NCBI GenBank assembly: GCA_026418275.1
Contig: JAOABQ010000006.1
Location: 1-55,721 of the forward strand
Direction of reading: 5' to 3'
DNA length: 55,721 bases
Source of the DNA: Clostridia bacterium
GTDB lineage: Bacteria; Bacillota; Clostridia; Acetivibrionales; DSM-2933
The notes beneath the pieces were generated by a model. That model was not told the origin of the DNA, made no database searches, and worked only from the letters and a program-made list of their open reading frames with translations. Below are positions 8,994 to 17,424 of this stretch, one piece after another. Each line of letters begins with the position of its first letter. The stretch's first letter is position 1. The position numbers and the translations under genes are program-made.

Positions 8994-10022
8994 TTGAATG
9001 CGTTAAGTCCAAAGGAAAGGTTGTTAAGAGTATTAAAAAAAGAGAAGGTTGACAGGCCGCCTGTTGTGTGCCCGGGAGGAATGATGAATGCTGCCATTGT
9101 GGATGTCATGAACAAAACAGGCCATACCCTTCCAAAAGCCCATCATGATGATAGGTTGATGTCCGAGTTATCCAATGATGTGCACCAATATACAGGGTTT
9201 GAAAATTTCGGAATACCCTTTTGCATGACGGTTGAAGCGGAAGTGCTGGGGAGCGAAATCAATTTCGGAACCCTTGCCTGTGAACCGAAAATTCAAAAAG
9301 AAGTCTTTGATTCGGTATCTGCCATTCATTATAAGGATATTCAATCCACTTTGAAATCCGGAAGAGTTGAAACCATTATCAACGCTGGGTACCATTTGTC
9401 CAAAAGATTTCCCGATATACCGGTGATAGGCAACCTGACAGGCCCCATCAGTACGGCGGCATCCATTGTCGATCCCATGCCTTTTTTGAAGGAACTGCGC
9501 AAAGACAGGGAAAATGCACACCGTGCCATCGATTATGTGACGGATTTTCTCATTGAGTATGCAAAACTCATGCTCCAAAACGGTGCGACCTTGATATCTG
9601 TTGGAGATCCCACCGCTACAGGTGAGATTTTAGGACCGAAAATGTTTGAAGAATACGCGGTAAGGTATTTAAACAAGCTGATTGACGGGATTCATTCTTT
9701 AAACGCCCCGGTTATTGTTCATATATGCGGAAACATGAATAGGGTGAAACATTTGATACCGAAAATCAAATCCGATGCCATCAGTACCGATGCGCTGGTA
9801 AACCTGCGTTTATTAAAGGAAGAGTTCCCCTTTCTTACGACCATGGGAAATTTAAGCACTTTCCTTCTGGAATTCGGCACTCCGGATAAGGTATCCGTCC
9901 AAACCGAAAGGCTGATTCAAGACGGGATCGATATCCTGGCACCTGCTTGCGGACTCAGTACCTCCTCCTCTTTAGAGAATATAAGAGCACTGACGGACAC
10001 GGTAAAAGAGACTGCTTTCTAA
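8994..10022 (+). CDS. UroD-family methyltransferase, MtaA/MtbA type (2)
   Basis: A TTG start at 8994 follows AAGGGGA (8981-8987); a TTG at 8976 overlaps no good site. The 342 residues include PKERLLRVLKKEKVDRPPV, typical of the N terminus of MtbA-like enzymes, HIC at 243-245 and Cys319 in APACGLST as the predicted zinc ligands. It follows methyltransferase 1 after about 30 nt. Two different methyltransferases with one corrinoid protein form a complete methyl-transfer chain: one demethylates the substrate, the other passes the methyl on. Confidence 0.88.
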   Translation: MNALSPKERLLRVLKKEKVDRPPVVCPGGMMNAAIVDVMNKTGHTLPKAHHDDRLMSELSNDVHQYTGFENFGIPFCMTVEAEVLGSEINFGTLACEPKIQKEVFDSVSAIHYKDIQSTLKSGRVETIINAGYHLSKRFPDIPVIGNLTGPISTAASIVDPMPFLKELRKDRENAHRAIDYVTDFLIEYAKLMLQNGATLISVGDPTATGEILGPKMFEEYAVRYLNKLIDGIHSLNAPVIVHICGNMNRVKHLIPKIKSDAISTDALVNLRLLKEEFPFLTTMGNLSTFLLEFGTPDKVSVQTERLIQDGIDILAPACGLSTSSSLENIRALTDTVKETAF

Positions 10023-10096
10023 AAAAACGGCAGATGAAAGAATGATTATCGAGATAACATGACTACTGGTTAGTCAGTTTTATACGGGGGTTCAAA

Positions 10097-11770
10097 ATGT
10101 CTGTTATTACATTTGTAAATGAGAATAAAAAGATAAAAATAGAAGAAGAAGTTACCATTCTCGAAGCTGCCAGACAAATCGGCATAACCATCGAATCCCC
10201 CTGCAACGGTGTGGGTGTTTGCGGAAAATGCAAGGTTCGGCTTGATAGGAAGTCCATGGAAAACATATTCCATGGCGGCAGTCACCGCCTTTCGGGAAAA
10301 GAAGAGTCGGAGGGGCATGTTTTGGCCTGTGAGGCCAGGATTACCGGGGATATCCGGGTTGAAACCCTTGGCAATGAAAGGAATAAAGCATTAAAAATAT
10401 TAAACCATGGAAAAAGCTTTGATTTTAATTTGGATAGTTTTATAAAAAAGAGGTATGCTCAAGTTGATGACCTTACATACATCGTAGGTGGGGAAAATAT
10501 TCTGGGAATTGAGGAGGGAAACACCGAATCCGAAAACTATGGTGTGGTTGTAGACATAGGAACAACCACACTGGTTGCATCCCTTGTCAACCTAAATACC
10601 GGTGAGGAACTGGGTTCCTTGTCGGCTTTAAATCCCCAGGCCATTCATGCCCAGGATGTATTGTCCAGAATAAAGCTTGCTTCCCATGAGAGCGGTTTGG
10701 CACTCATGTATTCGGAACTGGTTGGGGAAATAAACCGGATGATCGGCGATCTAGCAGGACTGAACCATATCCGCCGTGACAGGATTTATGAAGCCGTTTT
10801 CAGCGGGAATACCTGCATGCTTCATCTGGCCGCCAATATAAACCCTTATTCCTTGGGGAAATATCCATATATACCTGAGATCACAGGGGCTCTGCACCTC
10901 AAAGCCGCTGAGCGGGACATCGGTATATCCCAGTTTGGCATAATCTATCTTCCCCCCGTCATTTCAGCTTATGTGGGGGCGGATATTACCTCCGGCATCC
11001 TTGCATCACAACTTATTGAAAAAGCTGGAATTACACTTTTTGTCGATATCGGTACCAACGGAGAAATGGTTATCGGGCTGGATGGCCGGCTTTCAGCCAC
11101 ATCAACAGCCGCAGGACCTGCATTTGAAGGAATGAATATAACCCATGGGATGAGGGCAGGTAATGGTGCCATAGAGTTTTTTAATATCGAGGTAGACGGA
11201 AATATCCTTGTAAAAACCATTGGGGATGAAGAAGCAAAAGGCATTTGCGGAAGCGGACTTTTAGATATTGTGGGCGAACTTGTTGCCTTTGGTGTTATTA
11301 ATAAAAACGGCAAATTTGTTGAACCCGGGACGGCAGAAATTTTAGCGCCACTTAAGGAACGGCTAGTAAAACAGGATGGGAAGCCGGTGTTTAAAATTAC
11401 AGATAAAGTGATACTTACGCAAAAGGATGTGCGGCAGGTACAGCTTGCAAAGGGGGCGGTGAGGGCAGGTATAGAGTTTTTGCTTAAAAGCAAGGATATC
11501 AAGGCATCCGATGTCGACAGGGTCTTGATTGCCGGTTCCTTTGGTTATCATTTGCGTGAAAAAAGTCTCATTCATATCGGACTGCTGCCCCTTGAATTCA
11601 ATCAAAAAATTGAGTTTATCGGCAACACATCCAAATCCGGAGGGCATGCCTATCTTTTAAACCAAACATATAGGTCAGTGATGGAGGAAGTTGTAAAAGA
11701 TATAGAGGTGGTTGAGCTAGCCAATTATAAGGATTTTGACAAGGTATTTGTGAATTGCTTAAGTTTTTAA
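10097..11770 (+). CDS. RACo-like corrinoid activation protein (2Fe-2S ferredoxin plus ASKHA ATPase)
   Basis: 557 residues. The N-terminal 90 residues form a plant-type ferredoxin domain with Cys36, Cys42, Cys45 and Cys78 (PCNGVGVCGKCKV ... LACEA). From about residue 152 an ASKHA phosphate loop (VVDIGTTTLVASL) begins, with later GTNGEM, AGPAFEG and CGSGLLDI motifs, as in RACo/RamA-type activators that use ATP to return inactive Co(II) corrinoid to Co(I). It closes the methyltransferase operon and most likely reactivates the corrinoid protein at 7202-7858. A 186-nt gap without recognisable features follows before the YezD genes. Confidence 0.9.
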   Translation: MSVITFVNENKKIKIEEEVTILEAARQIGITIESPCNGVGVCGKCKVRLDRKSMENIFHGGSHRLSGKEESEGHVLACEARITGDIRVETLGNERNKALKILNHGKSFDFNLDSFIKKRYAQVDDLTYIVGGENILGIEEGNTESENYGVVVDIGTTTLVASLVNLNTGEELGSLSALNPQAIHAQDVLSRIKLASHESGLALMYSELVGEINRMIGDLAGLNHIRRDRIYEAVFSGNTCMLHLAANINPYSLGKYPYIPEITGALHLKAAERDIGISQFGIIYLPPVISAYVGADITSGILASQLIEKAGITLFVDIGTNGEMVIGLDGRLSATSTAAGPAFEGMNITHGMRAGNGAIEFFNIEVDGNILVKTIGDEEAKGICGSGLLDIVGELVAFGVINKNGKFVEPGTAEILAPLKERLVKQDGKPVFKITDKVILTQKDVRQVQLAKGAVRAGIEFLLKSKDIKASDVDRVLIAGSFGYHLREKSLIHIGLLPLEFNQKIEFIGNTSKSGGHAYLLNQTYRSVMEEVVKDIEVVELANYKDFDKVFVNCLSF

Positions 11771-11956
11771 GAGAGGTAATAGGGAAATATTTGAAATCCA
11801 TGGTATGATCACCCTATGGCGAAATGCTTGGTATTGGGGGGAGTGAAAAGTTATTTTTAATTCATTAGGCATAATTTGAATCTTATACAATATCTTAGTA
11901 AGCATATCGGAATAATAGATGTTTTTAATTAAAATGATTGAAGTGGAGGAGTTCAT

Positions 11957-12154
11957 ATGAGTTTTCAAAAAAGGGAAAAACCGCAAGCTGTAAAAATCAC
12001 CTTGAAAAAGTTTATTTTAGAGAATCTCTGTAATATTCAAAATGGCTCCATAACAATCGTAAAGCAGGATAATACGGTCATTCAGGTCAATGTGAATGAA
12101 ACGATTACTCTTAGTACAAATTCCTTAAAAGTAAATTTAGCGGAGGGGGCTTAG
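11957..12154 (+). CDS. YezD-family (DUF2292) small protein (1)
   Basis: 65 residues. The C-terminal half (FILENLCNIQNGSITIVKQD ... ETITL) aligns with the YezD core seen in the next gene: an alpha helix then a beta hairpin with NGSITIV and IQVNVNETI. The N terminus is longer and the usual last lysines are missing, so this is a divergent copy. A ribosome site GTGGAGGAG precedes it. YezD proteins have no settled function; to my knowledge they recur near sulfur-assimilation genes in Firmicutes. Two bases separate it from the second copy. Confidence 0.65.
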   Translation: MSFQKREKPQAVKITLKKFILENLCNIQNGSITIVKQDNTVIQVNVNETITLSTNSLKVNLAEGA

Positions 12155-12156
12155 GT

Positions 12157-12324
12157 ATGACAATTTATGAGGGCTATGAAAAGAAAAAAACCTATATTTC
12201 CGAGGAGGATGTAAAGAAGCTGCTTCAATACATTGACAGCATTCAATATGGTTCTGTAACACTTTTTATTCAGGAAGGGAAAGTTGTCCAGATAGAAAAA
12301 AGTGAAAAAATAAAGCTGAAGTAA
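12157..12324 (+). CDS. YezD-family (DUF2292) small protein (2)
   Basis: 55 residues, with CGGAGGGGG upstream and only two bases after the previous stop. The core YIDSIQYGSVTLFIQEGKVV followed by QIEKSEKIKLK matches the YezD consensus closely. The copy at 24629-24796 is nearly the same over this stretch. Immediately downstream lies the first hairpin-terminator leader (12394-12446). The repeated placement of YezD genes beside such leaders may be meaningful. Confidence 0.85.
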   Translation: MTIYEGYEKKKTYISEEDVKKLLQYIDSIQYGSVTLFIQEGKVVQIEKSEKIKLK

Positions 12325-12393
12325 AAATAATTTTAGAGAGAATTTGAAATTGCGTTAAATAGAATAAAACGTTTTATACGCTTTTAAATGAAC

Positions 12394-12446
12394 TGCTGAC
12401 TAGAAAACTAGAGGCTGTGTTCCCGTGGTGGAATGCGGCCTTTTAT
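12394..12446 (+). promoter_or_regulatory. Hairpin-terminator leader L1
   Basis: Hairpin 1: GA-CTAG-AAAA-CTAG-AGG. The AGG opens hairpin 2, in which GGCTGTGTTCC pairs (with G-U pairs) with GGAATGCGGCC and runs into TTTTAT. It sits between YezD (2) and the methyltransferase at 12507. No TTGACA promoter is visible just upstream, so transcription probably reads in from the YezD genes. It belongs to the nine-copy family described in the findings. Confidence 0.75.
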
Positions 12447-12506
12447 GAGTTAACCATAATATAGATAACGCAAAAAACATTTTAATTTGCCAGGGGGGAT
12501 TAGAAC

Positions 12507-13544
12507 ATGGCAAATCCAAAGGAGATCGTCGAAAAAGCCCTCCAAAAAGAGGCAACTCCGTATATTCCTGTGGGATTGTTTCTTGGTGGAAGTTGGCCGG
12601 TGATTAAAGCAGGAATGTCCCTTGAGGCGTTGATCGGAAATGCTTCAAAAACAGCGGAAGTATTTTATGAAGCCAACAAAAGACTGGGGGCGGATTTAAT
12701 CATGATCGGCGCAGGCGCAACCGCTCTTATCATCAAGGCATTGGGAGGAGAAGTCCGGTTTAATTCTAAAGGTGCGCCGGAAATTATGAATCACATTATC
12801 CAGGATGAGGCCGATCTGGATAGGTTAAAAACAGTCGATGTAACAAAGGACCCTGGTTTTAAGTGGCTGATTGAGACTGGGAAGAATATTTCACTTTACA
12901 ATCAGGATGAACGGATGGTACTGGCGAGCGGACGCGCTCCATTCACTCTTGCGGCACAAATGTACGGACTTGAAAAAACAATGAAGGCACTTTACAGAAA
13001 AAAGGAATTCATACACAGGGTTTTGGAATTTGCCACAGAGATTTCCATTGCCTATTTTAAAGCAATGATTGAGGAGGGCCTGGTACACGGTGCATTTATA
13101 GCCGACCCTACAGCTTCCGGAGATGTAGTTTCCGTAAAGCATTTTGAGGAATTTGTGCTGCCTTATCAAACCAAAGTAGTCATGGCAGTAAAAAGCTTAA
13201 AAAAGCCAAGCGTCCTGCATATTTGCGGAGATATCAGCGACAGGCTCCATCTTGTAGCAAAAACAGGGATTGATTGTCTCTCCATCGACACCAAGGTGGA
13301 TTTGGCAAAGGCCAAGGAGAAAATCGGAAAAAACATATGCCTCGCAGGAAATGTTTGTCCGGTGGATATCCTCCAATTCGGTTCCAGAAACAAGGTACGG
13401 GAATCAACCCTTGCCTGCATGGAAAAAGGGGCAGCGGAAGGAGGCTTTATATTACTGCCGGGCTGCGACCTTGCAGGAGATGTTTCAGAGGAAAACATCA
13501 GGGCCTTTGTTGAGACAGGGCACCAATGGAACGGTCTATCATAA
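12507..13544 (+). CDS. UroD-family methyltransferase, MtaA/MtbA type (3)
   Basis: 345 residues. HIC at 238-240 and Cys320 in LPGCDL supply the MtaA-type zinc site. It is closest in the window to the copy at 48613, not to the pair at 7.9-10 kb: both share a SWP/AWT-type N-terminal region and an LPGCD/MPGCD end. Preceded by AGGGGGG. It heads a six-gene unit (methyltransferase, binding protein, GS-like ligase, D1, K1, C_GCAxxG_C_C protein). No corrinoid protein lies in this unit, so it either borrows the one at 7.2 kb or uses the UroD fold differently. Confidence 0.85.
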   Translation: MANPKEIVEKALQKEATPYIPVGLFLGGSWPVIKAGMSLEALIGNASKTAEVFYEANKRLGADLIMIGAGATALIIKALGGEVRFNSKGAPEIMNHIIQDEADLDRLKTVDVTKDPGFKWLIETGKNISLYNQDERMVLASGRAPFTLAAQMYGLEKTMKALYRKKEFIHRVLEFATEISIAYFKAMIEEGLVHGAFIADPTASGDVVSVKHFEEFVLPYQTKVVMAVKSLKKPSVLHICGDISDRLHLVAKTGIDCLSIDTKVDLAKAKEKIGKNICLAGNVCPVDILQFGSRNKVRESTLACMEKGAAEGGFILLPGCDLAGDVSEENIRAFVETGHQWNGLS

Positions 13545-13565
13545 AAAGGAGAGGGTATTAGCTTT

Positions 13566-14555
13566 ATGATTAAGAAAAGGAAAGTATTTTGGGTTACGGC
13601 TCTTTTAACCGGCTTTATCATGATGGCTTCAGGCTGCGGCAGCCAAAGCCAGGGTGAAAAGATAACACACATTAAAATCGGGAATGGGGGTGCAACCTGT
13701 GAAGCACCTTTGTATGCTGCCATTGAAAAAGGATTTTTTAAGGAAGAAGGGCTTCAGGCAGAAACGGAATTTCTGGATTTTGATAAAACGAAAGTCGGTA
13801 TAGCGGCAGATAAGGTTGATGGTGTGATGGGAAACCTGGAGTGGATAAAACCCATTGAACAGGGGTTCAACATAAAATATACCCTGGGGATCCATAAGGG
13901 ATGTATACAAGCTGTTGCACCCAATGGCTCCGGTATCAAATCGGTGAAAGATTTGAAAGGCAAAAAAATCGGTGTGAATGCAATGGGAGATTTTCCAATG
14001 GTATTAATGTCGACAGCCTTAAAAAATGCAGGGCTTGACCCTAAAAAGGATGTTGATTTCAGGGTATATCCCGGGCCCAACCTTGAGCAGGCCCTTGATA
14101 AAAAGGAAATCGATGCTTTTATTATGTGGGATCCCTTTGGGCAGCTGTACATCGATTCGGGTAAAGGCTACAGTTTCTTCAGTGATACCAGGACACCCCC
14201 CTACAGCGAACAATACTGCTGCCTTTTGGTATTAAGAGGGAAGCTTGTGGATGAAAACCCTGAAACTGCCGCTAAAATAACCAGAGCCATCATCAAAGGT
14301 GCTAAATGGGTTTCTGAAAATCCGGAGGAAGCGGCAAGGATCATTGTTGAAAAGAAATATATCAGCGGTGAAGTTGCTTCCAATGCAGCATTGTTAAAGC
14401 AATACAACTTTGAAGCCTCCGTTGAAGGGGGAAGGAAAAGCCTGGAAGAGGTTGTGAGGGCACTTAAGGAGCAGGAAATTCTTGAAAAAGATACGGATAT
14501 GGAAGCACTTGTAAAAAAAGCATATGTTGCGGTTACAGAAAACCACAAGAATTAG
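13566..14555 (+). CDS. NMT1/SsuA-type ABC substrate-binding lipoprotein (1)
   Basis: 329 residues. The lipoprotein signal ends in MASGC (lipobox Cys near residue 24). The mature domain shows the family pattern APLYAAIEKGFFKEEGL and the periplasmic-binding type II fold. Unusual conserved cysteines are TCEAP near the N terminus, GIHKGCIQ in the middle and a Cys pair in EQYCCLLV. The last two features recur in the protein at 47555. There is no permease in this unit. The product is expected outside the cytoplasmic membrane, presenting a small substrate to one of the cluster permeases. The Cys pattern may line the ligand pocket or bind metal. Confidence 0.88.
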   Translation: MIKKRKVFWVTALLTGFIMMASGCGSQSQGEKITHIKIGNGGATCEAPLYAAIEKGFFKEEGLQAETEFLDFDKTKVGIAADKVDGVMGNLEWIKPIEQGFNIKYTLGIHKGCIQAVAPNGSGIKSVKDLKGKKIGVNAMGDFPMVLMSTALKNAGLDPKKDVDFRVYPGPNLEQALDKKEIDAFIMWDPFGQLYIDSGKGYSFFSDTRTPPYSEQYCCLLVLRGKLVDENPETAAKITRAIIKGAKWVSENPEEAARIIVEKKYISGEVASNAALLKQYNFEASVEGGRKSLEEVVRALKEQEILEKDTDMEALVKKAYVAVTENHKN

Positions 14556-14572
14556 AAGGATGTGATGTAAAT

Positions 14573-15862
14573 ATGACAGGTTATCCTGATGTTAAAACAT
14601 TTATTGAAGACAATCGTATTCATACGGTGGAAGTGGGATTTGCGGATATAAACGGTGTTTTAAGAGGTAAAAGACTGCCTGCACGGCATTTTCTAAAAAT
14701 TGCCGAGTCGGGCACCGGTTTTGCAAAAGCTCCCTTTGCATGGGATATCCAATGTGGGGTTTATGATGACATTGAGCTTGCCAATTTTCAAAACGGATTT
14801 CCGGATATGTTTGCAAAGCCGCTGATTTCCACATTGAGAAAGATTCCGTGGCGGGAGGGAAGTGCATTTGTATTCGCGGATCTGGTGGATGAAAAGAATC
14901 TGCCCGTTGAGGTCAATCCCAGAGAGGTTCTAAAAAGGATACTAAAAAGGTATGACCAACTGGGACTTCGGCCATTGGTAGGATCAGAGCTTGAATTCTA
15001 CCTTCTGGACTCGGATAGAAAGCCCCTCTTTGAAGGGATACAATGCTACTCCTTATATAAGGGGGCCGAGCTGGAATATGTTATTGAAGAAATGAGGAAC
15101 GGACTGGAAGGACTGGGTGTAGAACTTGAAGCCTTTCATATCGAATACGGTCCTGCCCAGATCGAGGTGATACCTGAGTATGACGATGCACTGGAAATGG
15201 CGGATAAAACGGTTTTAATCAAGAATTCGGTGAAGGAGATTGCAAGGAAGCATGGACTCTATGCCACTTTCATGGCTAAGCCCTGGGCCGGGGAATCCGG
15301 ATCGGGATACCACGTTCACCAGAGTCTTTGGGATCCCGATTTGAAGAACAATTATTTCAGTCAAGATCCTGCTTTGGCAGAGAACTATCTGGCCGGGCTA
15401 ATAAGGCATGCCAGAGACTTTATGGTACTTGGGTCACCTACTATAAATTCCTATAAAAGGTTCCAGGTTAATTCCTTTGCCCCTGTAAACGTGACCTGGG
15501 CCCATGACAATAGGACCGTGGCAACTAGATCTCTACTGGGGCTTGGAAATGGAAGCCGTTTCGAACACAGAACCGGTTCTGCCGATGCCAATCCGTATCT
15601 TATCATTGCTGGGAGCCTTGCTGCCGGCATAAACGGCATAGAGAACAAGCTTTCTACCGCTGACATAAGTCAAGGTGAGGTAAAGGAGCTGCCAAAAACC
15701 CTTGAGAAGGCTTTGAATTACTTTGAAGAAAGCGAAGCTGCCAGGGAATACTTCGGCGAGAAATTTATGAAGCTGTTCCTAACCCTGGGAAGGCATGAGC
15801 TTGATTTGTACCATACCGCAGTAACCGACTGGGAATGGACCAGATATTTTGAAATGATATAA
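14573..15862 (+). CDS. Glutamine-synthetase-family ligase
   Basis: 429 residues. The N-terminal beta-grasp has VEVGFADINGVLRGKRLP. The catalytic domain keeps GSELEFYLLD, IEYGPAQIE, HVHQSLWD, NSYKRFQ and the EHRTGSADANPYL end motif, so ATP and metal sites look intact. The wording is nearer to gamma-glutamyl-amine ligases (PuuA/GlnA3-like) than to housekeeping GS, which is also distinguished by the lack of the usual adenylylation-loop context. It is embedded between a binding protein (18 nt upstream) and nitrogenase-like D1 (42 nt downstream), so it may glutamylate an imported amine or acid, or detoxify released ammonia. Substrate unknown. Confidence 0.88.
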   Translation: MTGYPDVKTFIEDNRIHTVEVGFADINGVLRGKRLPARHFLKIAESGTGFAKAPFAWDIQCGVYDDIELANFQNGFPDMFAKPLISTLRKIPWREGSAFVFADLVDEKNLPVEVNPREVLKRILKRYDQLGLRPLVGSELEFYLLDSDRKPLFEGIQCYSLYKGAELEYVIEEMRNGLEGLGVELEAFHIEYGPAQIEVIPEYDDALEMADKTVLIKNSVKEIARKHGLYATFMAKPWAGESGSGYHVHQSLWDPDLKNNYFSQDPALAENYLAGLIRHARDFMVLGSPTINSYKRFQVNSFAPVNVTWAHDNRTVATRSLLGLGNGSRFEHRTGSADANPYLIIAGSLAAGINGIENKLSTADISQGEVKELPKTLEKALNYFEESEAAREYFGEKFMKLFLTLGRHELDLYHTAVTDWEWTRYFEMI

Positions 15863-15903
15863 GCATTCATACATTACTGACCTTTACAAAGGAGGGGTTC
15901 ATT

Positions 15904-17424
15904 ATGAATTATATTGACGAAAAAGTTGCACCAAAAAGAGAAGAGCGGCTTGGAGCTTGTATTGAGTTCGGGGGCGCTGCATGTGAGCTTAAAAGGAAAT
16001 TTGGCGGGGGGTGTCTCAAAAATAGCAGCCGTGCCTTTGGGCAAGGGTCCATATGCCAACTTTTGCCCGGGACTGCCATATTAAATTCCATTCCCGATTC
16101 GGTTGTCATTGTTCACGGTTCCATCGGCTGCGGCGGTGGTGGCCACAGCCATAATGCCAATATAAGGTGGAGACAGACACTGGGTGGAAGTCAAAACCCC
16201 CGGGGCGCATTCTGGATTAGTACAAACCTGAATGAAAGGGACGTTGTAAGCGGAGGGGAGGAGAAACTGGAAGAAGCGATTTTAGAGGCTGACAGGCGTT
16301 ATAGGCCTGCGTCCATTATTGTTGTCTCCAGCTGTGTTCCCGGGATTATTGGAGACGATATCGACAGCGTGGCTGCAAGGCTCCAGCCCCAGGTAAAGGG
16401 AAAAATACTTCCCGTCCACTGCGAAGGCTTTAAAACCAAAATCATGGCAACAGCCTATGATGCGGTATACCATTCCATTGCACGCAACCTCCTGGAAACG
16501 GAGGAGAAAGAAGGAGCCGAAATTTTTCCCGATGAACTTAAGGAGGCACAGAAAAAATTACGTCAAAGCAAGCTGGTAAACCTTTTAAATGTGTCTTCCA
16601 TGACACCGCTGGATGAAAAGGAATTGACCAGGCTTCTTAACGCGCTGGGGCTCGAGGTGAAAATCTATCCCTGCTTTGCGCATCCCCAAGATATGAAATA
16701 TGCCACCCAAGCCGCTTTGTCAATCAGCACCTGTCCTACCCATGACGATTATCTGGTAAAATACCTTGAAGAAAGGTTCGGTGTACCTTATATTTTAAGG
16801 CACATGCCTATTGGAATCAACAATACAAACTTATGGCTCAGGGACATTGCAAAAATTTTCGGGCTGGAGGAGGCGGCAGAGAGGATCATTCAAAGGGAGA
16901 CTGCGGAACTTGGTGAGGCACTGTCTCTTATCCGCAACAATCTGGCCGGGAAAAAAGCCATGCTGAGCGCAGGCGAAGTCAGAACCTTTGCAACCGCGGT
17001 ATGGCTTCAGGAATTGGGATTGGATATTGTCGCTGTAAGACCTTACCACTATGATGAGTTCGGTGAGATTGACCTTGAAAAGCTTTCCAATGTAAATCCC
17101 GGGCTTCAAGTAAATGTGGCTACGGTTCATCCCTTTGAAACCGTAAACCTGATTGAAAGAAACAGGCCGGACATTTATTTGGGACACAACTCGGACAATA
17201 TTTGGGCCGCGAAGCAGGGAATACCCGTATTGCCTATTTACGGAGGCCCCAACACCTATGTGGGGTATGTGGGCGCATTCGACATCGCGAGAAGAATCAA
17301 CAGAATACTTAAAAATCCTTCCTTCAACAGGAAACTCAAAGGAAATACCAGACAGCCTTATTATGAAAGCTGGTATAAAGAAGAGCCTTATCAATTTCTT
17401 ACGGAAGGGAGTGTTCAAGGATGA
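15904..17424 (+). CDS. Nitrogenase-like component 1, D subunit (NflD-1)
   Basis: 506 residues of the NifD/NifE oxidoreductase superfamily. The three P-cluster-equivalent cysteines are present: Cys51 (GSICQLL), Cys76 (HGSIGCGGG) and Cys144 (SSCVPGIIGDD). A cofactor-ligand-like Cys277 lies in STCPTHDDYLVKYLEERFGVPY, the position of the FeMo-co Cys of NifD. The region equivalent to the NifD cofactor His reads GPNTYVGYVGAFDIAR and has no His. Its stop overlaps the K1 start by 4 nt. It likely forms an alpha2beta2 reductase with K1 fed by the Fe protein at 37020. It is too divergent from NifD to call a dinitrogenase; a C-S or similar bond reductase is plausible. Confidence 0.9.
   Translation: MNYIDEKVAPKREERLGACIEFGGAACELKRKFGGGCLKNSSRAFGQGSICQLLPGTAILNSIPDSVVIVHGSIGCGGGGHSHNANIRWRQTLGGSQNPRGAFWISTNLNERDVVSGGEEKLEEAILEADRRYRPASIIVVSSCVPGIIGDDIDSVAARLQPQVKGKILPVHCEGFKTKIMATAYDAVYHSIARNLLETEEKEGAEIFPDELKEAQKKLRQSKLVNLLNVSSMTPLDEKELTRLLNALGLEVKIYPCFAHPQDMKYATQAALSISTCPTHDDYLVKYLEERFGVPYILRHMPIGINNTNLWLRDIAKIFGLEEAAERIIQRETAELGEALSLIRNNLAGKKAMLSAGEVRTFATAVWLQELGLDIVAVRPYHYDEFGEIDLEKLSNVNPGLQVNVATVHPFETVNLIERNRPDIYLGHNSDNIWAAKQGIPVLPIYGGPNTYVGYVGAFDIARRINRILKNPSFNRKLKGNTRQPYYESWYKEEPYQFLTEGSVQG

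Noticed and set aside
10060..10076. Terminator before the RACo-like gene
   Set aside because: TGACTA-CTGGT-TAGTCA is only a 6-bp stem and is followed by GTTTTA, too weak to call. The gene probably stays in the methyltransferase operon.
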